Positions 53,701 through 64,000 of a stretch of DNA of 64,000 bases are shown here, one piece after another. Positions within the stretch are counted from its first letter, which is position 1; each line of letters begins with the position of its first letter. The translations under genes and the position numbers were made by a program. Under the pieces are notes generated by a model, which was not told the DNA's origin, did no database searches, and saw only the letters and a program-made list of their open reading frames with translations. Source of the stretch: Ectocarpus siliculosus (taxonomy: Eukaryota > Sar > Phaeophyceae > Ectocarpales > Ectocarpaceae); assembly GCA_000310025.1 (NCBI GenBank), contig FN649744.1:184045-248044 (forward strand). The letters run 5' to 3'.

Positions 53701-55949
53701 TTGTTTGGTTATCTTTGGTTCCGTTTGCTTCTAGACTATTGTATGATATCGGTGTTGTTTGGCCTTTACCTCTCTTGTTTGGTTATCTTTGGTTCCGTCT
53801 GTTTGTGGTGTTCTGATGCAATTCTTCTGTGTATGATGTTGTGGCCTTTTCCAGCAAGGCGGCGTTGATAGCCCTGGGTTACGAAGAGGTGGCTCTGGAC
53901 GACTTCTGGCAGACGTTCCTGCAGGAGCTAGACGCTCTGCCTAACATGGAGATGGGCCAGCTTGAGGTGCGTTAGTCAGTCAGTCAGTCAGCTATCAGCT
54001 TCACTCTCGTGGCACTTTCTTGTTCTTTTCGGGTCTTGACTTGTGATGAGGTATTGGATTAAATAGTGAGTCGGGGTTTCTACTCATTTCCTTCTGGTTT
54101 ACCTATTTCCTGTTATACATGGTGGTTGCTTCATATGAGACGACGAATCGAGGTTGTTGCAGAAAAGGCACGAGCCCGACTATAGTAACAGGTTCCTTGT
54201 TTTTGGCGCGAGGTTTTGCACGAGATTGGCGGCTTTTTTCCTATGGGAGGCAACCAACAACGACACTGGTTCGTAGTTCGGCTTTCGGCGAGAGTTTCTT
54301 TGCCGTGCATAACATTTTCTTGGTCAAGTCATCGACGTTGTAATTTCTTGAACTATTTGAGACCCACGTCCTTGACTGCGCAAAGTGTCCTTACTCCCCT
54401 AGAATAAGTGCACAAGGTTTGCTGTCGTTGGAACATGAGCATCGAGATTTTTAGCCTTCCTGCACACCCCTGTCCACCAAAGTTGTTCTTCTCTCCCTCC
54501 CCCTCTCTACCTTTCCTCTCAACGTGACGCTATGTATCTATTCATCTATCCCTGTGTTTGTTTTTGTTATGTTATGTTATGCTATGTTTAATAGATCAAC
54601 TTCCGAGAGGAGGCAGGGCCGTGCGAGTACATCGTTTGGTATTGCAGGATGCTCACCAGTGGGTTTCTCAAGCTCAACGCTGACAGGTCAGGGCCAAACG
54701 TTGCTGCGGATAGGGTTGCTGTGGAAACTACAGCTATCATGGTCGAGGTTCAAGGGTTTTCGGTGTTGTACTGTACAGTAGCGCAAGATTGGCCAGGGTC
54801 TCAAAGATTGGGACGGGTTCGGGTCATCTTGAAGCTCAATACCAAAAGCTTGCGCTCGCGGATACGATTACAACAGGCCGGTTATGGGTAGTGTAGGGTG
54901 CTAAGCGCTAAGGTTAGAAGCTTGGCTCAACACCTATTGTAGGGGTTAGGAGTGGGTCCTGGGTTTAGGCTTCGGATGTCCTGTCGGGGTTGATCGAGCT
55001 CGACAACGACGACGGGTTGATGGCGGTGATGCTGGTTGTTTGCTGTTGTTGGGGTGAACGTTTTTGCTGCCTTTTTGTCCTGTGGTGTTGAGTTGTATCA
55101 AGCTGTGGTTGAGTGAAGATGAAGCAAAGGACGGTAGTGGTGGTGATGCTGGTCTTGAGGTGGCGGAGCTTTCTGTTAAAGACCCGGTCCGTGTCGCGAC
55201 TCTCTCCTGTACTGTAGAAGTATTTCGCACTAATATAGTTTGCTTGTCGCTGGTTTTATGCATCGCCATACTGTATGCTCCTTTGTGACCGTTCGCCACT
55301 TTTTGGGTTTTTCTTGCCAACAGATTCCTGCCATTTCTGGAACATACGGTGGACATGCAGGACTTTTGCCAGCGAGAGGTTGAACCTATGGGGAAGGAGT
55401 GCGAGCAGGTATGTACGTGTTGGTGTGTTAGTGTAGCGTAATGTACAGCAGTGGATGTCGTGGCAGTTGGAGCTTGAAATTCAGCCCGTGAGCCCATCCC
55501 CACAGGCCTCACAGGAGTACAGTAGTGTACAGATACGTAATAGGTTCCTCTCCTTGGGCGTTTCCTTCCTCCCTTCTCTCCATCATGCCGCAAGAAATCG
55601 TATCTTTGCTCCAAATGAGGAGTGGTCGACATACTGTAACCCGCACCTAAGAGCACAACACCTTGATGTGGTACGCACACGCGCGAAGAGTCCTGCGCGA
55701 CCCTCGTGCCTAGTGAGCGGGTGGGGGGGCGGTACTGATAGTCGTGCATGCCGTAGTCGTTAGACCGTTGACCACGTGGGGGGGGGGGACGCGGAATATA
55801 ATCGCCGTAACGGTTTTCGCCCCGACTTACTGACGCAGGCGTATTTTTCATTGGCGAACTCGGTCGTCGTGATCTACAGAAGGCACGCGCTCTCCCTCTC
55901 TCACACCCCGTTTGCTTGCAACGTGATTGATATGTGATTGTATCCTTGC

Positions 55950-56013
<64 letters not shown>

Positions 56014-57826
56014 GTGTGTCTGCACGCCGTGTGTGTGTGTAGATCCAGATCATGGGTCTCTGCGAGCACCTCAACACACCTGTGAAGATCGAGTATCTAG
56101 ACGGGCAAGATTTCTCTGGGCAACTGGGGAGCATCACCCTCCCCGACACTGGGGCGGAAGCGATGGTCACGCTGCTTTACAGGTGCTACATGATCGTCGC
56201 GCTTCAGGCCACTGATTTGCTGAGACAACACCAACAATATGTACATATAAGATTTGGTCACTTTTCATGCTTCGGCGTTTCTTTCTCTCGCGGCAGCGAG
56301 TCTTTTATCGCGGTTCCTTCTCAGGGGCACGCAGGAGGCTCGTCGGTACATTAACGCACGTGCCCGGAGCTCGGTAGGCCTCCGTGGCGCGTGTGGTTGA
56401 CGGCCAAAGTTGCGAAAACTGGCTCAAAACCCCGGGGACGCGTTCCGCGCTGACAAAAGCCTGGCGAACCAATTCTGAAACCTATCAAACCCATCAAATG
56501 CGACGGTTTGAAATATTTGTCTCTTTTGCTTCTCCACTATCATTCGTTCATTCATTAATTTTAATTCGATGATTCATGGCTGTGACTCTTCGTGCCATCG
56601 CATTGTCCAACAGCAGTGCCTACGTTAACTACACTTCGCAGCGGGCCAAGTGTAGACAAGTCTGAGAGCATGCATCCAGCCGCAGTGTTGAACATGTTCC
56701 ATTCGTGGTGTTGTTTCGGCTTCAATTTCGGTTCTCATCGGAAATCTGCCATCATCAATCAAATACGTCATGGAAGTCTGAGTTTTCGCTGCCAGAATAT
56801 TGTCCGCTCGAGCTGGCTCCAATGTAGAATAACAACGTGCGCGATGTTTTGTGCGGAAATACAAGCGTTGTAAGACACACAGTCCCTCTTCGGGCAATGC
56901 GAATGAATGTGGTCTTGCGTCACCTGAGGGAGGGTAGACACCCACGTCCCGAAGGGAGACCTTGTAACATATAGCCTTTTGTGCTACGTAAACGTCGTTC
57001 TTCCGGCCACTGATTTATTAAGGCAACAGCAACAACAACAACAATAACAACAACAACAAGAACGTATGCATACCTCGTGTTTGAAAATTGAGACCGTTCG
57101 GATACAAATGTGAAAATCCCAACGGTCCTATGCTATATTTCCAAACAGAAGTGGTAGAAGGTAGCTTGATGACTGCCCCCCATCATGGCCTTTTTCGAGG
57201 TTGGGTCTTATAGTCATTTTGATGACTTCGATGGAGGGCACCCCCGCTACATGTACATATCATCGTCTCTTCCGAGAAGAAGGGGCGCGCCGTTAGCAGC
57301 AGTTCCTGCGACAGCTACGGTTTATGAAAGATTGTTCAAGAGAAAAGGAAGGGAGTGTTCTGGCTTGTCTACTGCTGTAAAGGGGCAACTCCGGCGTTTG
57401 GCCGCTCTCTAGTCTGCTTGCAATCTTCAACGCCGCGCTGCGAATCTCTTGCTGTTTGCCCGCCGCCTCTAAGCCGCGCCCTAAGGAACATCCTTCGTGT
57501 GAGACATTATTTTAATGAGGAAATAGAAAACGGAGGGGGTACGCAGACCCTATTCCCTAACCCTAACCCTAACCCAACTNNNNNNNNNNNNNNNNNNNNN
57601 NNNNNNNNNNNNNNNNNNNNNNNNNNNNNNNNNNNNNNNNNNNNNNNNNNNNNNNNNNNNNNNNNNNNNNNNNNNNNNNTAGGAAGGCTACATATTGGGT
57701 CGTGACGCCACTGCTGTTGTTGTTCCGCACGTTCCCATTCTCCCCCTCCCCCCCCCCCTGTTCCTTCCTGGAACACAACGCAGGCCCGGGCACTACGATG
57801 TCCTCTACCCGATGACCAACCAATGA
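50727..57826 (+). CDS. OTUB1-like: Otubain (OTU-family ubiquitin thioesterase)
   Basis: Cysteine protease that removes ubiquitin from proteins; animal OTUB1 prefers K48 chains and also restrains Ubc13-type E2 enzymes. Exons: 50727-50888, 52441-52539, 53089-53252, 53855-53966, 54595-54686, 55324-55408, 56043-56182, 57784-57826. All junctions are GT-AG and phases agree, giving 298 aa (human OTUB1 271). Residues 1-30 are Ala/Glu/Ser-rich and probably disordered. The catalytic loop RRVRGDGNCFYRSF supplies Asp and Cys. Family landmarks follow: GYEEVALDDFWQTF, CEYIVWYCRMLTSGFL, DFCQREVEPMGKECEQ, and finally LLYRPGHYDVLYP with the catalytic His. The stop at 57824-57826 follows a short TNQ tail. The last intron contains an N gap, so its true length is unknown. 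Confidence 0.95.
51822..51910. repeat. Near-perfect hairpin element in otubain intron 1
   Basis: Arms of about 34 bp (TCTTAGTATGACACAACGAA... and its complement ending TCATATTAAGA) surround a 20-bp loop. It is preceded by a TA microsatellite and followed by poly-A. A partial copy is at about 39856-39900. Confidence 0.8.
52295..52410. repeat. Dispersed repeat (possible SINE), copy B
   Basis: GGAGCCTGGTCCGGTGAG, CCCGGCTTTGTAGGGATG, TCAATGGTCAAAGGACTAGG, then GACTATGAATA and a C run. It is closely parallel to 62630-62745, same strand. It lies just upstream of otubain exon 2. Confidence 0.7.
55733..55790. repeat. Dispersed repeat (possible SINE), copy C
   Basis: TGATAGTCGTGCATGCCGTA then GTCGTTAGACCGTTGACCAC and a G run, reverse orientation relative to 52295-52410. 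Otubain intron 6. Confidence 0.65.
55950..56010. repeat. CT microsatellite
   Basis: Long (CT)n tract shortly before the acceptor of otubain exon 7 (56043); it may serve as an extended polypyrimidine tract. Confidence 0.9.
57515..57579. repeat. Telomere-like dispersed repeat, copy 2, at gap edge
   Basis: GGGGGTACGCAGACCCTATT then CCCTAACCCTAACCCTAACC, running directly into the 100-N gap. It shares its non-telomeric left part with 43340-43412, so it is an interspersed repeat and not a chromosome end. Confidence 0.75.
57580..57679. other. Assembly gap (100 N)
   Basis: Exactly 100 N bases inside the last otubain intron, directly after CCCTAA repeats that may have broken the assembly. Confidence 0.99.
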
Positions 57827-59995
57827 TTGGGAGCCCATCCTGGTGTGCCGAAAATTTAATTTCTTTATTGTTGCCACCGTAGACAAGGCGGCACCCCCAA
57901 CGCACGGCAGGACGGTATTATTTCTTTTGACACAGTTTTCAATACGACAAGCAGGAAGGGTGGGGGGTCGGGGGTTAAGGGACGATGGGAATCGATCGCA
58001 CTTTCTTGATCGTGGGGAGAGCATGCGCACCCCTTCACGGACCTTGGAAAAAATCCCAGTAGTGTTGGGACAGACAGCAACAGACGAGGCCGGGAAGAGA
58101 GGCCACCACTCGACTGACTGGTACTTTTAGTTGTTGTTTTTTTCATGTTAATCCCCCGGGTCAACGTAGGAGTAGACCGGGTTGAGCCGCGGTGCTGCCT
58201 GCGACAGAGCATGTGTTTGACTGAGTACTGGCGCACACTCACGTGTTTTTTCTTTTGTACATTGTACATTGGTCCGTGTGTTGATACAGTATTGCTGTCG
58301 AAGGCTAGGGCTGCAGTATTACAATAGTGTGCGCGGGTGAACGATTGCTCTCTCTCTCTCTCTCTCTCCCTCGCAGCTAAGTATTCTAGAGTCCTCCTGG
58401 AGGTAGTCGCGGCCGTTTTCAGGCGTGCCTTGCCTTGCGTATATGTAGGTTTGTGCTTCTATCTTCGTCTCTCCCCTCCTCTCCTCTCGCGCCTTTTCAT
58501 TAGTTGAGCAGTTGGAAGATTTTGTTTGGGGTGAACGTTGGTGCTTGTTAATTATGTAGTAGGATGGGTTTCGGTGTGTATGTAGTTTTTTTTTTGTCGA
58601 CAGCAGTGAAAAACACCAAGACGTGACGATTTTGCCGCCAGGACTGATGTGTTGCTCGTTCTGCCAAGATTGTCGCCGGTGTGTGTGTGTGTGTGTGTGT
58701 GTGTTTTTTTGTAAGACGAAAACCTAGGCGCCATGGTTTCGCTGCTTCATTTAGCTTGTAGAGTTTTTGGTGGTGAATTGCGTTGCGTCTTGTGGGAGTA
58801 CATAACGCCTTCTTCGAATCGAATCAAGACATCAAGACTTCAAGACATGACGACCTACTTTACCCAGCGCCGTCTGGTCAGCTTAGCGGTGCATCATCCC
58901 ATGACATCAGCATCATCCTTGCTTTCCCTTGGGGATCCTTACAGTGACAGTCGTGCCTCCGATACGAAAGGGTGCCTCGTGAGAGGGGGCTCCGATCGGT
59001 ATGACAGGGTCGAGGGCCTTGGTCACACCACCCTCCTCTTATGTCGGAGCCAAGACTGCACTCGATTTGTCCCCAGCTGAAAGGGTGGCGGCGCTGAAAA
59101 CAGTGGCGTTGGAACCGTCTCCTCGAGAGCTAGCTTTCCCAAAACGCCTTGTTTCATGTACGTACGCATCATCTTCGTCGTGGAGTAATGAAGCTTTGAA
59201 AAGCGACCCCCAAGGGTATGTGTTATCTTGTGTCATGTCATGTCGTGTCATGTCACCGACGGTATGTAGCTCATCACTGCTTCGCTGTGGCTTCTCTCAA
59301 AAGAACGAGAGGTAGTAGAGCGCTCCCGCCACGTCAAAAAATCGTACGCATAGGGTAGCCAGCGGCGAGCTCACAAGAAAACCCTGCGATGCAACCGAGG
59401 GCAGCTATTAATATTATGAGGAAGGCGTTTCGCAATCCCGGACAAGAAGGAAAAGCTGTCTCCCCGCATTTTAATTAGATTTGGTGGACCATCTTGGCCA
59501 TGTAGCTGTCAAGACGTGCAGGTATCATCTGATGAATGAACCGCCTAATCTGGGCTAGCGGTAAAGATCGAGGTCATGTGATGGACCCCACTCCAGTATA
59601 CTTCAAGTAGCATACGATGATACGAGTCCTGACGCATCATGTATCATGTTGAGTGCTGCCGTAGTGCCGGCCTGTCGTTGAGGTCAAAACTAACTCTTTG
59701 ACTCATTTTGCGACGAATTAGAGTCGTTTCTTGACAAATAGTTCCCGGAGAACTAACCCGACTCAACACACGCTTTGAAACACCTGTAGTCCATCTAATT
59801 GCGTGTCATTGAGGTTGGTCAATAAGTCGAACAGTGTCTCCATCAAATGCATACGCCGAAACAGCCTCCCGAAGGAAAATACTGTCCCAGTCAAGACCGC
59901 CACATTAACAGACACTCTCTGCAAAAAAATAAACAAAACTGCTGTACACAACAACGATCCCTCCCCACCCAGTCCTAAAAATCTAAAATCAAATC
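57827..59995. other. Intergenic region between convergent otubain and PPR genes
   Basis: This 2.2-kb segment holds the 3' flanks of two convergent genes. Seen: a CT tract (58347-58369), a GT tract (58680-58704), a TIR-type repeat at 58990-59055, and a diverged relative of the 190-bp TIR family at about 59110-59240. I recognised no coding exon. Confidence 0.6.
58990..59055. repeat. Small inverted-end repeat, copy 1
   Basis: Begins GGCTCCGATCGGTATGA and ends CTTATGTCGGAGCC, with GGGTCGAGGGCCTTGGTCAC and ACCACCCTC inside. It is the reverse complement of the element at 63096-63153. Confidence 0.75.
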
Positions 59996-62900
59996 CTAAT
60001 CTAGACTCAAGTCGGCTAGTTCCTTCGGCACATCCCCGCTCCCGGCGTTACTATCCCATCTACCGCTACTTCTTCTCTTCTTGGGGGGAGTCTTCTCAGC
60101 AGGCTGCTTGTAGCTGGGTTTTCTCTTTTTCGCTTTGGTCGCCGCCCGTATGTTGTTAATCTTCTTGCGCTTCATGCTGGGCGCGGAGCGTGCCTCCATG
60201 GCGATGATCGTGAGAGCTTTCATCCTCAGGTCTTCCGAGGGGCAGTCGAAGAACCTCGAGCGGATGGCTGTCATGTCAAACCAAACCTGGCGGTTGTTGT
60301 CGGTGATACGGGGACGGAAGCGGCGACGGGGGTATACAGCGATCGATGCGCGATAGTTACGGTAGTGATCGATGGGAATAATGGTTTTCAAAAGACGCCA
60401 AGGGATCAAGACGGTGTGCGAGAAAAAGAGAGACAAGGGTGGGGAGAAAGGGGTAACGATTGTGGTACTTAGCTAGCGATTCACAACTGTAGAGGCACAA
60501 AATAAATGCGTGTGTGTTTACTTCATTTGACTGGTACACAATTGTCTTGTAGAAGTATTTCCTATGTCTTGTAAGTTTTTGCTCCGTCCGTGCGTGCACA
60601 AATACAAGATTGCATCCGCCAAGATCCACCAATCCACCAGGCAAGAGACAAGGCCTAATTTTAGCCTTCATAGATACTGTACCGTGTTCCGCCCTTTCCC
60701 ATCCCATCCCGCACACCGCACCTCTTCCGCGAAGATGTCCCGTATGATCTCCAGCGCCGCGTCCCACTTCCCCACCACGGCGCAAATCTCGATCAGCATG
60801 TCCCACGTCTCCTGGTCCGCCCTTCGGCCCGATTTCTGAAGGTCGAAGAGGGTCGTCAGAGCCATGTTGAACTCCTTGCCCACGAGGCAGGCCTTGATGA
60901 TGGACTTGTACGTCTCTAGCTCCGGCTGCAGACCGTAGTACCTTCGGAGTGTACGGTGGTTCAGTTCAACGAGCAGCGGGACCACATGCCGTCGGATGCA
61001 TCGGTTGGTGGCGAGGGGGAGGGCACTCAGGACAGGAAGACATGGAAGGAGCGGGATGATAAAAACGAATGGCAGTTTCTTCCCTCAAGGGCGAGTTGCG
61101 CAGAGCCAAAATTGTTACTGGCCCCGTGTGTGAAACTAGCTGCACGTGGTGACGTCACCGTTGGAGACCTCGTGCTGTACAGCGGAACAGTTTCCGACAA
61201 CGCTGAGATATCATTTCTATGCATACGTATCGCCTATGCATAACTCCAAGAGACTCAAAGAGCAAGACGTTGTCGCGTACTGTAGCACGAAAAAAGACAA
61301 ACGCCGCTTCGCATCGAAGCAGTGACACCTCGCGATTTGACGACGACCTTCGGAGAAGAAGCCTGTCTCTGCCCATACCCAACGCAGACGTTGCGTCTCG
61401 TCGGAGAAAGAAGGGCGGCCTTAGCACCCTCACAGCGTCAACAACCCACTACATGGACGAGCCGCTCCGCTACTCGAGCGTGGCGATGGCCATGAGAAGC
61501 CCTTCCTACACCACGACCAAGGACTCACCCCATGAGCTTTCGTGCCGTGGACGCTGGAAGCCACTCGCCAACCTCCGCACAGGCCGCTATTGCCGCAGCA
61601 AAGCACCCCTCCGACGGCGGTACCTATGCATATCACATCATTCATAGCATTCATCATATGTATCGATCAGCGTACGTTCAGCCAGTAGATAAGTATCATC
61701 GTCAAATTCTCCCGATGTGGGTCAATCAATACGATCATGGTCTTGTCATGTCAACGTTTCAACATTTCAACGTGCATCATTCACATGCGATGAAACACAT
61801 CATTTCAGTGTGGTGATCACACAAGAATGCTCCAATGTGTTTTTTCATAACCACTGGGTATACCACATTTTTTCAACTAACCACTGACCAACAAAGGGTA
61901 TTCCATAAATACGTGGGTACACGCGCCAACAAAAGCGGGTACTACATAGCATTCGAACGAAGTAGTTTTATTGCATTCCGGGGGATGTGTGTTGGCAAAA
62001 TGGGGTGCTCCAACAAGCTCCCCTCTTCCCAGCCTTCTTTCGGTAACCCTCGTTAACCCTAACCCTAGTTAACCCTAACCCTGTTCCGGTGGGCAACCAA
62101 AACAAACCAGTTTGAGTGTGCTGCCGAAGGACGAACGACCTGCAGTAGTTTAGAGGTCTTCATCGGGCCTCAGGCCCAGCGCCCCGCACCCAACAGAAGT
62201 AACCCCGCGTGTCTTGTGTGTTTGTGTGTTTCTTACTCTTAAGCGCCAGGGTATACACCACACCCCACTGCTGTGTCAATGCCCCGAACAACAACAGGTT
62301 TCGTCGACAACGCCTCAAGAGCAGTGAAAAGGAGCATCATATGCATAGCATCATCATCACCCTGGGACACTGAGAGTAAAATCAGGACAGGTAAAAGTTG
62401 GAACCCTCCCTATAACTCACGTATCCTTAACAAAAAGACAAAGAGCAACTCGATTTGACAAGCCTTTCAGTTATCTTCTCCTGCGTCCTACCGGTGCTCA
62501 TGCCTCGACAACGCGTGGTCACGATCACCTGACCTATCAGCACAGATGCCGAACACCGTTAGCAGGATGCAGCGCACCCTCCGTACGACTCGCCGAATAC
62601 GTCACGGCGCTTCGCGCTCCGTGATGTAACAGCCTGGTCCGGTCCGGCGCGCTCCGTCCCGGTTTTGTAGGGATGCGAGGTGAATGGTCAAACAACTAAG
62701 CCATGCACGACTATGAGTACCCCCCCCCCCCCCCCGCCCCCCCTGGGCGCCCAACCCAACATCGTTCCGGGGTAATCCTTCCAAAGCTTCGGGGTGTTTG
62801 TGATTGGTCTACCCAGCGGAGAGTTTGTTCGTCTCACCCCCAGCTCGTCCATCTCCGAGATAAGGTCCATCGCCTTCTCCCACTGGGCGGCGTCCTTCAA

Positions 62901-63856
62901 CGCGTCCAGAGCGGTCTGAAACGCGGCCACGTCCGGCGTGGACCCGTCTTCCTCCATCTCATGCAACAGCTGCAACGCCCTCTCCCACCTGCCCCCCGTC
63001 GAGCACGCCTTCGGTGATGACGTCACACGCGAGAGGGGAACTTTTCAACAGCGAAGGACACCATATTCTAAAAAGGGTCTCGACACGCAGCAGCCGTGGC
63101 TCCGATATAAGATAAGAGGGTGGTGCGACAAAGGCCCTAGACCCTCTTACATCGGAGCCCCCTCTTCTACCGGAATAAAAAGGGTACCCAACTTACTGTA
63201 GAGGGTCGAGTCCGCGACAACCGATTTCGGCCCTCTGATATTGGAGTCACCCTCTTGTATTGGAGGTTCCCCCTTATATCGGACCCACGACTGCAACAAT
63301 TTCAAGAGGCGTCCGCTTGAAAGAGAGGGACGGGGGGTCATGCCATACTGTATGTCGTATGGGAGTGTGAGGACGGTTTTGGCGGGGAAAGGGAACATGA
63401 CGTCAACGGCGTTCCATGGTAAGTCCGTCTCGATGGCATCTCTTGCCAGTTTTCGTGTGAATGTGTTCGTTGTGAGTGACCACGTTCTCGACGCTGGAGA
63501 CGAGCTTGCGATGCGTTGAACAATGACGACAACGACAACGACGACGACAACAAACGACAGCAGCGGCGGCCGCACCTGCCACAACAACGTCAACAACAAG
63601 AGCAACAATCAATCAACATCACCGCGAGGAGAAAAACCACACGTCACACCACACATCGACAGGAACAGAAAAATAGCAACATCAGCAGCAGCAGCAGCAG
63701 CTGCGGCGACAACAACCACAAAAACACGAGTAGTCAGTAGTCAGTACAACGCACCTGCATGGCGAAGCGGTAGCTGTTCTGGTCCGGCCTCAACCCCTTA
63801 CTCCTCATTTCCCCGAGAAGGTTCAAAGCCTTTTCCCACTGTCCCTTCTCGCCACA
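59996..63856 (-). CDS. Pentatricopeptide-repeat (PPR) protein, 3' part
   Basis: PPR proteins bind single-stranded RNA in organelles and act in processing, editing or translation. Exons in the window: 63856-63755, 63008-62838, 61623-61529, 60941-60722, 60286-59996; phases agree and give the last 292 residues. The 5' part lies beyond 64000. At least five 35-residue units are visible through their repeat pattern: GEKGQWEKALNLLGEMRSKG, STGGRWERALQLLHEMEEDG, KDAAQWEKAMDLISEMDELG, CAEVGEWLPASTARKLM and LVGKEFNMALTTLFDLQKSG, followed by VVGKWDAALEIIRDI. Exon boundaries fall near repeat edges. The last exon is not PPR: it has an acidic-aromatic start (VWFDMTAIRSRFFDCP) and a long basic tail with KRKK and PPKKRR clusters. 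No DYW editing domain or SMR domain is present. The target and organelle are unknown because the N-terminus is missing. Confidence 0.9.
62046..62086. repeat. Telomere-like CCCTAA cluster
   Basis: TTAACCCTAACCCTAGTTAA and neighbouring CCCTAACCCTG inside a PPR-gene intron; short interstitial telomere-type sequence. Confidence 0.75.
62575..62745. repeat. Hairpin plus dispersed repeat (possible SINE), copy D
   Basis: A short hairpin (TACGTCACGGCGC with GCGCTCCGTGATGTA, 62588-62629) is followed by CAGCCTGGTCCGGTCCGG, CCCGGTTTTGTAGGGATG, TGAATGGTCAAACAACTAAG, then GACTATGAGTA and a C run. It is parallel to 52295-52410 and lies in the PPR-gene intron between exons 62838 and 61623. Confidence 0.7.
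63096..63153. repeat. Small inverted-end repeat, copy 2
   Basis: GGCTCCGATATAAGATAAGA to CTTACATCGGAGCC with GAGGGTGGTG and GGCCCTAGACCC inside; reverse complement of 58990-59055. Related half-units (TTGGAGTCACCCTCTTG, TTATATCGGACCC) continue to about 63287. Confidence 0.7.
63520..63740. repeat. ACA/ACGACA/GCA low-complexity region
   Basis: Runs of ACGACA, ACAACA and GCAGCA trinucleotides in the intron upstream of PPR exon 63008-62838; no coding signal beyond repeat-driven open frames. Confidence 0.8.
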
Positions 63857-64000
63857 CTGCACGGAGGGAGCGACGTAGTGGTGATTAGACTATAGGGGGG
63901 GAGCGGGGGTCATACTGACTTCTTTGCTTTCCCTGAGGACAACGAAACCCAACACAACAACCACTGGGAGGTTGAGCACTCGGAATGCTTAAATCTGATT

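Noticed and set aside
54946-56025. 359-codon open frame on the minus strand
   Set aside because: It runs antisense to three otubain exons and is sustained by the GA/CT microsatellite; no domain is visible.
57540-57579. CCCTAA array as a true telomere or chromosome end
   Set aside because: Coding sequence of the same gene continues on both sides, and the array is part of an interspersed repeat.

Overview
This is nuclear DNA of a eukaryote. Seven protein-coding genes can be read, each split by spliceosomal introns of roughly 0.2-3.2 kb. Exons are short (17-420 bp), splice sites are GT-AG with two GC-AG exceptions, base composition is near 50% GC, and the introns are full of CT/GT microsatellites and small inverted-repeat elements. 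This architecture, together with a plant/protist-type cytochrome c peroxidase and a PPR protein, fits a stramenopile alga, most likely a brown alga of the Ectocarpus type. That assignment is inference; no marker gene proves it. The window is draft sequence with two 100-N gaps (13911-14010 and 57580-57679) and a stretch of degraded sequence after the first gap.

Layout: (1) 347-9500, +, the 3' part of a calpain-7/PalB-like protease gene, 5' end outside the window. (2) 10874-21895, -, complete CCT3 (chaperonin CCT gamma), 14 exons, 531 aa. (3) 22400-25824, +, complete ubiquitin-eL40 ribosomal fusion, 5 exons, 128 aa, divergent from CCT3 across a 504-bp shared promoter; its ubiquitin half is strongly diverged. 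(4) 28187-about 37503, -, an ESCRT-I TSG101/Vps23 gene with a long extra C-terminal tail. (5) 41322-50497, -, complete cytochrome c peroxidase with a mitochondrial presequence, 9 exons, 372 aa. (6) 50727-57826, +, complete otubain deubiquitinase, 8 exons, 298 aa, divergent from the peroxidase across about 230 bp. (7) 59996-63856, -, the 3' part of a pentatricopeptide-repeat (PPR) gene that continues past the right edge.

Four of the seven genes concern ubiquitin or protein turnover and sorting (ubiquitin-eL40, otubain, TSG101, calpain-7). CAPN7 is known to bind ESCRT-III proteins in animals, and the related fungal PalB protease acts with ESCRT. In a eukaryote this clustering is probably coincidental, since no operon logic is expected.

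The non-coding DNA carries two long near-perfect foldback elements inside peroxidase introns, several families of small TIR elements, a possible SINE, telomere-like dispersed repeats, and a 10-mer (TACTGCTGTA or its complement) found exactly at least 13 times. The strongest biological observation is the diverged ubiquitin. The strongest technical one is that 14011-14345 appears to be a corrupted duplicate read of a CCT3 exon region.
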